A stretch of DNA of 64,000 bases from Ectocarpus siliculosus. Taxonomy: Eukaryota; Sar; Phaeophyceae; Ectocarpales; Ectocarpaceae. The notes below the pieces were generated by a model. The model was given only the letters and a program-made list of their open reading frames with translations. It did not search any database and was not told the DNA's origin. Position 1 is the first letter of the stretch, and every line of letters begins with the position of its first letter. The stretch spans positions 2,601,549-2,665,548 of the forward strand of contig FN649733.1 of the NCBI GenBank assembly GCA_000310025.1. Reading direction: 5' to 3'. The translations under genes were made by a program, and so were the position numbers. Below, in pieces: positions 1 to 11,400 of this stretch.

Positions 1-1321
1 CACCTCCACCCCCACCCCCTCCAACCCTTCCATTATCACCAAACTCCCACCAATGACAACAAGCATCACAACAAAAGCAACAAGACCACTCACCATCACC
101 CCCGCGCCCCGCAAACTCCCACCAACACCTCCATTAACACCAAACCATGACCGATGACAACAAGCTTCCACCACCGCCATCACCCCCTCCACCAAAAACG
201 AACGTCATTATAGCACAACATGGTGGGCTACACCCCACACCACCCAAGCCTGTAATATTTTCCGTGTGTCATCCCCATCTACCAATATCACACTTCACGC
301 TTGTCTCCTATTGTAACAGGGACAGAGTCCACAGAGATGCAACTTTGGCCGAACCAGCCCCATCGACGAAAACGCCCAGCGAGCCTGAAATGATTGTGTT
401 TGAAGTCAACGATCCAGCACACACACAACAAGTGTCTGACTGGCGACCTGCCCCCCCCCTCCCTCCCTGCACAAGTATACCAACACACAAGCGTGTGCGA
501 GGTAACACACCCAGAGAGAGGGACGGGTTTCACAGAGAGAGGTAGGGTCGACAGGTAAGTAGGATCACGGGCCCCTTTCTACGGTTACGCACGGCACGGA
601 ATTAATTGCTCTCCCCGACAACCAAAAATCTGACCACGAACAAAAAAACGCGAACAAACGACAATTTTTGATATGGCCTCAGACGCGACGCTCCTTCCAC
701 CTCTGAAGTGTTTACAGAGCGTGCGCCCCCGTAGAATCATCAGGACTTGAGTCAGTAGTCAACAACACGTCAGTTTTCATCACGCCGTCACCGTATGTAT
801 CACATGGTACCTATACACATTTCGTCGCCACGCGTATCCCTATCCGAACCATCTCTCCATACATGGCACATCGCCATACGTCCGATCAACGCGTCCTTCT
901 CTTTTCATCAAGAGGACACGGAAGAGAAGCGCGCATGTCTTGAACCAGGCATACCCACCCCCCCCCCTTCCTTCCGGCCCATAAAAAAAGAACACACACA
1001 CATGCAGTACAAGACGACAAAATTTCTGCAAGTTCTTTATTAGTATTGAACATCCACGTCATCACCACCACGAGACCGCTTGCATCACTCAGCAAAATAT
1101 TACGAAACGCAAACGACAACAAACGTTTGGCCCAGGCTTTACCAATGACCTCATCGCATCAACAACGGGGCTCCTGCCACGGACCGAGTTACTACCTCCT
1201 CGCCGTGACACTGCTGTCCACACACACGTGCATCCGCTCCCCCACCGGGGATCCACCACACCACCTCGACGCGACCTCGATGCTCGCCACCGCCAAAGCC
1301 AAGCCGCCACCGCACCACGAT
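1..1321. other. No supported gene; C-rich repeats and likely 3' flank
   Basis: The first ~130 bases are a CA/CC-rich low-complexity run. Open frames here (such as a 132-codon Pro-rich one at 147-545) look like composition effects and match no family I know. On the minus strand an AATAAA hexamer (plus-strand TTTATT at 1036-1041) lies about 280 bases beyond the stop at 1322, so the right part is probably the 3' UTR and flank of the minus-strand gene that ends there. Confidence 0.5.
1036..1041 (-). terminator. Candidate poly(A) signal AATAAA
   Basis: AATAAA on the minus strand, about 280 bases past the TAG at 1322. Position fits the 3' end of the minus-strand gene. Confidence 0.4.
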
Positions 1322-2042
1322 CTACCTGTGACTGGTAGCCTGATACCCAGCACTTCCTCCACTAGCAGCCCCCGCGTGCGCGCTGTCCCCAGCCCCGTCG
1401 CCGGGGCTATGGAGCACAGGGAGGTGGTGCTGGTGGTGGACGTAATGGTGGTGAACGTGGTGCTGCACGACGATTTGCGGGGCCCCCTGCCCGACAATCG
1501 GGACCCCCACCGTGGGCTGCATGAAAGACGCCTGCTGCTGCCCCCCCCCGAAGCTCCCGTTCGCCATCGCTAGGCCTCTGGAAACGATCTCCTGGTGATG
1601 ATGCATACCGCCATGAGATTGCAGGGTCTCTCCGATTCCACCGCGGAAGATGTTGCTGTTGCCGGAGTGGGGCGCTGGGACGCCGGGAATCAAGGGTGCC
1701 ATCAGGGGAAGTCCTCCAGGCTTTCGCTGCACGGCTTGGCGTAGGTAGCCGTGCCGTCGCTGTACCGCGCCGCGACTCTTCATCCTCCCACCTCTACCAC
1801 CACCCCTACCACCACGGACAAGGGCTGTCGATCTCCAGGGGACCACAGCGTCGTTACGAGCGGCGGGAGCGCTGGCACGGTTTTGAGACCTGACGGCAAC
1901 GATGCTCACATTATTCGTCGCTGCGTTGTGAGAGAATGTGCTTTGGGGGGGATCGACGGCACTACTACCGGTCACACGGAATATCGACTCAGGCTCTGGT
2001 GCGTGCATACTATCACCCCCGCCTGCTTCGGGTGCGTGACAG

Positions 2043-2083
<41 letters not shown>

Positions 2084-2869
2084 CTCCTGCTGGTTGTTCT
2101 TGTCCTGCTGCTGCTCAAAACGCTTGTCAGGTTGCTTTCCATTCGTTTCATCTTCTTGGACTTGGGCGGGACTCCGGCACGGCGGAGAGCTCCACGGCGT
2201 ACGGCCGGCAGAAGTAGGAGCATCCGTGGTACTTCCAGGAAGAGCAGCAGAAGGAGCGGCCCGAGGAGCGGCAGAAGGAGGAGCACAAGAAGTAGCAGAA
2301 GAAGCAGCACCAGCAGCAGTAGAAGGAGCAGTAGCAGCAGTAGAAGCAGCAGCAGAAGCAGCAGCAGAAGGAGTAGTAGAGGCAGCAGTAGACGCAACAG
2401 CTGAAGGACCATCAGAAGGAGGAGAAGGAGCAACTGCTGAAGGAGCACTAAAAGCAGCAGCAGAAGGTGCAGCAGCAGGAGAAGCAGTAGAAGCAGCGGC
2501 AGAAGCAGCAGCCGCGGCGGCAGCACCCCCACCGTCGACTTTTTCCTCCTTGTGGGTTGGGGGCCCGCCAACGCCATGCGCGCTCGCCTGGGCAAGCAGC
2601 ACGGCGCGCTCTACGACCGCCTCCGGTGGAGACTGGGCCTCTTGCAGAGAAACCTCGACGTTCGACGAGACAGAGGCGTTTTTCGCTGTCTCCACACTCA
2701 AACCTTCGGCGCCAACTAGCCTTGTCGCAACCCCAAGATCTTGCGACATCTTCCCCATCTTCCTCCCGGAGATGGTCACACGCGATCGGTTGAGCGGGGC
2801 GCATGCAAGAACAGCCAAACCGTAGCAGTTGCGAAGGAACGGAAGGGGGCGAGGGCACGGGAAAGCCGG
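1322..2869 (-). CDS. Terminal exon: Ala-rich, poly-Gln, RGG-box, His/Gln-rich protein segment
   Basis: A pyrimidine-rich tract and CACAG acceptor precede 2869. From there 515 codons run to TAG at 1322 in phase 0 with the exon ending LETE. Order: basic start with MGKMSQDLGVATRL (ATG at 2758, the alternative start if this is a separate gene), a ~150-residue Ala/Ser/Pro tract from GCN codons, a 12-residue poly-Gln run encoded by CAG (plus-strand CTG repeat near 2043-2080), an RGG box (RGGRGGGRGGRMKSRG), and a Met/His/Gln-rich end (HHVHHHYVHHQHH). RGG boxes commonly bind RNA; the rest is predicted disordered. The TAG is followed in the overlapping context by CAG/GTAGAT, a usable donor, so a further 3' exon cannot be excluded. 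Confidence 0.55.
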
Positions 2870-5371
2870 CTGTGAGGAAGAAACTTTATTGCGGCCACGC
2901 GAAAGCTTCAAGTGCCACGTTGTAGTGTTTTTCACGGTCTGTCACCAACGCCCCCCAAGGCCTCGTGCGGCACTTTCGTCCCACCTCCGTTTCGAGCTTT
3001 GCCTGGGCGGACGCTTGCCCACAAGGGTCGACGACTTGTCCCCTGAGCTCCAGGCCGTCGAGCCACAGGTCGACCCCCACGGCCTCCGACAGTGTCTCCA
3101 CGAACCGATAGCGGATGTCCTTGACGCCGCCCGCCACAACGTTACGGCCATAGCGCTGCGCGGCCTTGCTGACTAGCATGGGGCTGAGCTCGACGCTCAC
3201 GTTCTGGGCACGCCATTGCCGCACCGCGTGACGGAGAACTTGACACTTTTCGGCCGGACAGGGGGACAAGAACATGATAAATTAGAAGGAGGGGGGGGTC
3301 TGCGACGTGGAAGTCATCACGACGGCAAAAAATTGAAAAGAAAAGGAAAACAAGGTGTTGATGACACATCAGGTAGGGGAACCGACCTGGTACAGGCTGC
3401 CTCGTCACCTGGTGCATGTGTGGTGCACGAAGCACACACACTGCACCACCCGGAAGAAACAACAAAAGTAAGGACAGAACGTGCGTGTGGCACACACCCC
3501 ACTCACCATCGCTTGCAGCTTCCCTTCGTTGCCACCCGTAATCTGCACCACGAGGCTATTCTCGAGCCAGACAAGAAACATCTTGATCTCGTCTACGTCT
3601 GCGCCGCCCGCTCGTGCCATCTCTTGGACTGCATGACTCGTGGCCATTATTCGCATGGCACCCGTACTCTTCATGTCCACCTATGTATGTGTGTATAGCG
3701 AAGCACAAGAAACATGCACGCCGGGAGTTGCAGCTCGGGTCAGCAAGTGTGAAGGCCGGGATGTTCGTGTTCGCCTTCCCAGGCAAGCCCCCCGGAGCAT
3801 TCAAGCGCACACCGCAGAGAGGGAACCGGGCAACCCGTGCATCAGCTGCAGCTGAAAATCTTGGCCGATATCATCAGTCGAAGTTCGTCAACAGAGAGGG
3901 CGGGTTTCCACGTGGTGCAGCAGGCCAACCGCCGTCCGACTGATGCGGCGAAGAAGAGGCGACAGGCAGACCGGTATTCAACGATGGGTCTACTTGCTCA
4001 CGCACGGAGGAAGCACAGCCGGCGTACAGAGCTGATGCAGTGCAGAGCAGTACACACCGCGGTGCATACCACGGTTTCGTAGACCCTGGAGGTGCACGCC
4101 ATCGCAGAAGGAGCTGCCTGAGCCTGAAAGTGTCTGGCGCACACAATCGCTTACCGCCTGGATGACGTCCGGCACGACCTCCGACAGGGACTCCGCAACG
4201 GCGCAGAACACCTTGTCCGCGACGGCGCGCTGACCGGCGACGTGCACGACTTGACCGCCGTCTTCGAGCTTAACCTTTGGACCGAAGTTGAGAGGTGCGG
4301 CGACAAAGTTGAGGCGCAGCGATACCGTAGGGCGCAACAACACGTGTGGCGCATTTGTTGCGACCTGCTCGTTACAGGAAGTAAGGCCTCCTCCGCCCCC
4401 CGTGGTTGATAACATGTTCCGTGGAACAGAACAAGCGGTTCTCGTCGCGGCGAGCTTCGTGTTCACCGTCATCGTACATGTGGTACCCGAGAAAGTGGGC
4501 GCAGGCTCGATATCCATCCGAGGTTCTCCATACAAGGGCCGATTGTTGTCCTCAGCGCGTCGGAAACCAAATGGTGAAATAAGTACACGCACGACGACGT
4601 GGAGCACCAACGCGTACGTACCTCAACCACAGCTCGGAGGTACGAGAATACTGCCTGAGAACAAACCTGTTGTGAGATCGATTCTTGGCTCGGGCTACAT
4701 CACGCATCATCGCTTCTTGCTCACCGTTGCTCCCTTCGCCAAGTTGTCAGGGATAGCGTTGCTGAGGTCGCCCGCACCGGACCCGAGCTCGAGGCACCTG
4801 TTCACCGACCTGTTCGTCCTCTGAGAGACCAGGTGGTCAAACGCCGGGGCGACGGAGCCGGATAGACCCCACAGCTGGAAGACCTTCACGTCCTTGCTCG
4901 TGAGCGTGTCCACGTCCGCCCAGGGGGGACCGGAGTACTCGGGCAGGTCCGGCGAACGCCGCTCCCCGTCGCTACCACAACCGCCGCCGCCGCCGCCGTC
5001 AACCGACGAAGGTGCCGAAAAATTGAGGACAGTTGGCGGGACCAAGTCCGCGCAAATGCCGTGGCAGTCAGAGATCTTGCAGAGGGAGCGCGCGGTGGCC
5101 ATGCCCTTTGTTCGGCAGAGCACGTGAAGGTCGGCATCCTCCGTCTCGCCTGTCAACGCGCTCCTGGCTCGAAGCAGCGAGAACTCGCACGGCTGGCCGG
5201 GGGGAAATCAACGCGAGCGAAGACGACCAGAACCAGTGAGCCCGGCGACAAGGGGGGAAGGGGGCCACGCGGAAAGCGGAAACCGAGAGGGAGTCACGAC
5301 GGTCGAGAGAAAGAAGACGACTTGTTGAAAGGAGCTCCCTCCCACACCTTGTCTCTCTCACTCACTCTCAC

Positions 5372-5445
<74 letters not shown>

Positions 5446-8400
5446 TCCACCCACCCTCTCTGTTGCCCCCCTACGCATTCTCTATCGCATTCCGTACGGA
5501 CGTGCATGCTGTACCATGTACTTGAGGGCGAAACATCCAAACATAGGTACGCACAACAAAGATCTGACACTCCACAACCAACCCTTTCTCCCGAAAATGC
5601 CCCCCCAAGAAACCTACTCTTAGCGCTCCTCGGTTAGCGGAAGTGCCGTACCTTGACGCCTTCCTCCCGGCACACGCGGAGCCCGTGCTCCAGGTATCTG
5701 GCGACCGACTCGGTCGTGCGGCAGTCGCCCCTTTCGACGACGGAGACCAAGGAGTTCTCGCTATCCCGCACGATATCCTCTCCGAAGCACGCCCGGAAGA
5801 AGGCCAGGAAACTTTCCAGCACGGGCTGACGACCCAGAAAAGAACCCGAACGAGCGTTGCATGTCACGGGAAGTTGTGACGATGGGCGAGCGGGATGCCA
5901 GAATCGGCGACGCTAATCAGCCAGAGAGTACGGACGGAGACGGGTGTTGGTAGACCCGGTGATAACATCAACGAAGCTAATGGTGATTGTGGGAGACGAA
6001 GGAAGGGGCGGGCGGGGGGGAGGGGGCACAGATATTTTCTAGTTGCAGTGGTATTAAGTTGTTGGGAAAATGTGGTGTTCCATTCCCCCGAATACACACG
6101 TGAGGTATACCGCTCTACGTCAAACGCATGATTGAGTATGCCACCGTACGTTGATGGGTATTCCATCCGTTACCGTGCTGGGGAAAGAAGGCCTCATGCC
6201 ACTACCATTGTTTTGTCACCAGCTGGATGTGATGAAACGGTTGCTGCTCGGCTTGGGACCCCTACACGCAAAGCTCTTCTTGTAAAGTGCTGCAGTGTGG
6301 GGCGTAGCCCTAACGACGAATTTCCAGGGCGATTTACGATTCCTACTGGCTCAACATCGCGGCGGGACGCTTCTTGCCGCTATGAACAATCTGCGACGCT
6401 CCGAACCGGCCAGCCACCACCCGCAGCGGCAGTGGTGGCTCCACTCACAAGGTCCCGCTCCTGGTAGTGCACTCCGAAAGCTACCAGCGGCGGCTTTCCC
6501 TTTCCGCGCGGCGGTTTCAACTGCGGCCGACACGCAGTAGCACGCAGCAGCGCGGGCGGTGTTGTGAGTGCGGGTCTTCGACGCCCGCGTGCGTTGTATC
6601 ACCACCCGGGGCTCACTTTGTTGCTCCCGAGGGACGGAAAATGCAATCAGCCGACCTCCGTATGACATGGTGTTTGCTATTGTGGCTTGTTTTCTACCAT
6701 CCTGTGTGCGATCTCAGTCAACGACCTTGTGCCCTTCTTACGACGGGTTGGGATGACTGATGCTGCCCCCTATATTCGGCGCTCTGCGTCGCAAGTACCG
6801 TCGGTATGAAGTGTCGAGCTGTTCTCCCGTCGCTTGACTACCCTAGGCAAGGCGAAGAGCGGCAACGAAAGTCTAGCCGCACTCGAAGCGGTTCACTTCG
6901 GCCGTCACCTACACACGGGAAACGGGCAAGGCGATGTCGATGTCTTCGGCGACTCTCCAGGCGCAACATTGGGTCGACAGGGCGGGACCTCACCATCATC
7001 CCCACTGTAGCCTCTTCTTCGCGAATGCCGAGCTCTTGTAGCAGGATACGCTTCTGCAGGGCCCCCGCAGCAAATTGAAAACGTAAGGAGATAACGTAAA
7101 GGGCGACAGGAGGAAACGGTTACGAATGAGAGCTTTCAGCGCTGGGCAGCACCGTCACCCTTGGCGCGACATCTTGCCGTGTTGTGCCACCGTTCTCAGG
7201 GTGTGAACTCTTCCCCCTGGTTTGCGCCCCCTTTGGACCACAGACTGCCGTCGCGACCAAACCAGTAAGTTCGTTTTGCCGAGGATATGATACCTGTTCC
7301 TCTAGCCGGGCCTGGCATGCCTCCCGGGCGGCCGCGTCGTCAACCTCTCCCCTGACGAAATGGCCGTCGAGCCACAGGTCGACCCCGACCGCCTCCGACA
7401 GACCGACGACGAACACTTGCTGGTGCTCCTTGCTGACGCCGTCGGCGGCTCTCTTGCGGGGCCGGACGGTCGTGGACTTATTGATGGCGATGGGCCCCAC
7501 GTACACGCTCACGTTTCGCTCGCAGATTTTCGTCGCGCGATTTCTGAGGGCAAGGCACTTTTTTTGAGGGGGTGGCGCACGGCGCGGGGGTATTAGCCAC
7601 GGCAGAAACGCGGTCGGTCGCGATACGCATGTTCAGAGCTCGGGGAAAACAACGTCACCGTGACCGATCATTTTTTTTTTTCTACACGGGACGAGGGCAG
7701 ACCGGACCTTTTGCCCCACCACCCCGCAGGTTTCACGGTGAGAAACGTGGCACGCCGTTCGTTGCCTTTCTCGCCTAGCACAGCGAGGGTGGAGGAGCCC
7801 CGGGTATCGCGCGCAGAAGCGCACAACACAAACGGGGAAATAGAGAGACGCAGAAACCCCCCTCATAATGAAAGTACATCGCTTGTCGCCGGTGTCTTGC
7901 ACAAAGCTCCAATACAATCCACAAGGCCAATCATACTCGTCAAAACGTTGGACCAAATGTCAGAGTCTCTGCGTTCCGACTCACAACTCTGTCCATCGCC
8001 TGCTGGTTCCCTCCCGGCACCAGCAGCTGCACCAACATGCGCGTCTTGTGCCACATCGGCGCCAGCTTGACCTGGTCTTTGGCGACACCGCCCGCTCGAG
8101 TAATCGCTTCAATCTCCTCGTCCGTGCTGAGCCGTCGCAAGGTGCCGTTGTCCACCATGTCGACCTTCAAAAGGACAGCCACAACACAACAGATGTTGGC
8201 ACACGAACGTCCGTCCGTCGCCACGTATCGCAGAGAGGATATTTATGTCGTTGAGGCGAGCGGAGTGCTTGCATTGAGGCGACCCGCCGCAACCACCCCG
8301 CCCATGCCCGAGGTTGTTTACGCACCAGACCGAGCGTGGCGAGCGTTTCGCCGCCAGCTAATCCTTCGCTCAAAGAGAAACAGGCACATGTGAACGGGAG

Positions 8401-11400
8401 GGGTATTGCGGAAAAGGAGGGCGACGGGGGAAGAGGGCAATCATTTTCCCTCTTGGGGGCGGTAGCATGCCTCATGGTACTCCACGAACTCACCCACTGG
8501 ACGAACGCCGGCAGAGCCTCTGACAGCAGCTTCACGGCCCGGCCGAAAAGCTCTTCCACCGCGGCGGGATGGCCGACCACGCGCAGGACTCCGCGTTCCG
8601 TCTCCACTTCGAGCTTCAAGCGAACAACAACGTCGCGAAAAAAAAAAAAAAACTCTTCATGGATCCGATGTGTGTTTTGGTAGGCGTGTCCGGAAAACGT
8701 GTGGTATCGCCCATACATACGCATGTGCGCCGTCAACTCCAGCCGAACTCAACTATATGTCGACGGTAGTGCTGCTTGCAACGGTTGCCTCTCTTCCCTG
8801 CGAAGATGCCGGTGCCCGCTCAAGCTGCCACGAACCCTTACTTCAGGCGCAGGCTCCGAGCCGAACCTAGAAGCTGGTCACCCGAACCCTTCCCCCCGGC
8901 AAGTTTACAAGCTTCAAACTGTCCTTGCTGTCAAGATGTTCTGTGCGATAACTGCCATTGGTCCAAACCAAAAGAAGTGCAAATAAGAAACCGGCGTGTT
9001 ACCAAGAACTCCCCCAAGTCACGAGAGAACCAACACGGCGGTTTCGGGCGGTGCAATGAATAGCGGTCGGTCGCACTCACAGCGGCGTTGTCCGCGCGCA
9101 GGCTCGCAACGCTGCTGAGCCCGCCCACCTCGAACCCAAACTCGAGAGACCTCTCCATCTTGTTCGGGTGCTCTGGAAGGACGCGCTCGAACGCATGCCG
9201 CACGCAGTGGTCAAGCCCGAACAGCTGCACAGTCTTGATCCTCTTGTCCTTGAACGTCCCGACGTCTATCCAGGGAGGGCCAGCGTAGCGAGGGTAGTTG
9301 GGCAAACCGCCAACGCTGTCAACGCCGCTTCCCGGGTGACTGAGGACCATCTTTTTTGAGAGACGCAGCGCCAAAGGGAATACAAATAGGCTTGTCCTTC
9401 GGAGCAGTTTCGACGAAAATGGCGGGTAATCATGTGCAGAAAGCGCTCACCACTTGAGAATCTCTTATTCTTGCTCGCGGCTTATTTTTTGTTTTGTCTG
9501 TGGGGGAACCCAACATCGACTACACAGATTGCAGTATAGTTGTTCTTGTTGTCGTTACTATCTTCACATTAAAAACTGTTCCGGTCTATGATCAGTACCT
9601 TCTTGTATCCTACCGGTCCAGCTGACGCGGGCGCCTTCCGTGGTCACAGCCCTACCACCCACAATGGGTACACACTTCTTATAACTCCTTTTAAACGTGT
9701 AGGATTCTTGAGTATGGTCAAGCTGATGTAGTTGTTCTTTTTGGGGCCTGAAATATTTGCTCCCAGGTACGTCAACCCTCCTAGTACCCAGTTAGTCGAG
9801 GTTATGGATCCAGAAAAATCGCGTTCGCCCATTGGGAGAGGCTGTACAGTCCTGAGGGCCGAAGACTGACTGGCTTCAGTACGGAAAGTGTCCCCAAAAT
9901 GCACTGGGGACACTTTCTATTCAGAAGCCAAGTCACCATACTTTTTGCAGCACTAGGCTATGTACAGCTTTACCAACAAGGGGACCCGCGGCTTGGGAGA
10001 TTGTGTACAGCAAGTCAGAGGCCCAGGAGAGGCACGCAGGCATCACACAGCAGTATATCGCACAGCGTACCACCTCACACAGGCATGGTAGACCAAGGTT
10101 TCCCACGCGCGGTTCACGCAGCGGAGCATAGTGACGACCACGGTGCGGTAAACAGGCATGTGAGTGCTGTGTCCCCAAAGTGTGAGCTTCCAGTACTAAA
10201 TAATAGGAGGATTAAGTGGTGGCATGCACTGTATGGCCGCAGGGGAGAGGGGTTCCGTAGCTGGAGGGGCCGTGTGCTCACATGTGTTGGTTGCGGTCCG
10301 CTGGGCTCGACGCGGCTTCGCGTGCTTCGAGGGAGCAGCAGCTGGTCATCCAACCCGCGACACGAGACAACCAGGGTTGCGAGTCTGCATACATAGAAAC
10401 AAATACACGAAAATGTGCCACATTTGAAGTTTTTTTCAAGACGAAAAGAACATGGTGAAACACGGCTCACCTTGGAAACCCTGCCGCCCACAACGCCACA
10501 TCTGCTGCAAAGATCTTTGCCGTGGTCTGGCCATGGAAAGATCCCTTGAAACAAAAACTTTCCGTCAGCTACTTCTTCGTTACAAGCCTGCCTGGCTCGG
10601 AACAGCGTCAGCTCGCGCGGCTATCGACGCGTGTGTAGGTCAAACAACGGGGACGGTGAGCACAGGGCGAGAGCGGGGTGCATCGATGGCGATCCGAGAC
10701 AAACATTCATGACGAAACGATTGTTGGTCGTTAGCGCATGTTTGAGGTCTACCAAGAATGGCCAAGGGCAAAGCAGTTGGACCACTCTCCTGTTCATGCG
10801 GATGCGTTGGCCATGGTTCACGGCCCCCTTGGTTGTAAATTCGAGGTTAGTGTAGATAGATAAACTACAACACATGTTTTCCCGAGGTGTTTGCGCACGC
10901 AAATCTTCATCCTCATGAGGAAAGGCCAACCGTTAGACTAACCGAGTACGGGGACGTCAGGTCGCGTCGGACGCGTTAGCAAGACGACCTTGAAAAGGCG
11001 GCGGGGATATTTCCTGCTGGTACTACACAGTCTGGTCGAGGCGTACCTCGGCTCCTTCCCGGCACACGTGGATAGCATACTCCAGACACTTGGCCGTTTC
11101 CTCCGGCAGGTTGCCGTCGCCCTGTCGAGAGATCGAGACGACAGACTTGTCCGGGCTGAGCTCGAACTCTCCGCCGAAGTGTACTCGAAAGAAGCGCAGA
11201 AGGATCATCAGAACGTTCTGACAGACGAACACGCAAGAAGGGTGGTAACGCCGGGCGGCGCAACCAACGAGAATATTTCGGTCGGGGGGGTATAAACTTA
11301 CGCGTGTTCTCACGCTCAAGTGTATTTCGTGGTAACTACCTATTTGCGCGTAATATCCCTTGTTTTCTTGACAATACCACCTAACACACTGCCATGCCCC

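Noticed and set aside
147-545. 132-codon Pro-rich plus-strand open frame
   Set aside because: Composition follows the C-rich DNA; no motif, no splice context and no neighbours on that strand.
1972-2595. Leu-rich (minus) and Ser/Arg-rich or Ala/Glu-rich (plus) open frames
   Set aside because: They are other-frame readings of the GCN and CAG repeats in the RGG exon.
5061-5570. Ser/Leu (plus) and Arg/Glu (minus) repeat proteins
   Set aside because: Translation of the (CT)n microsatellite.
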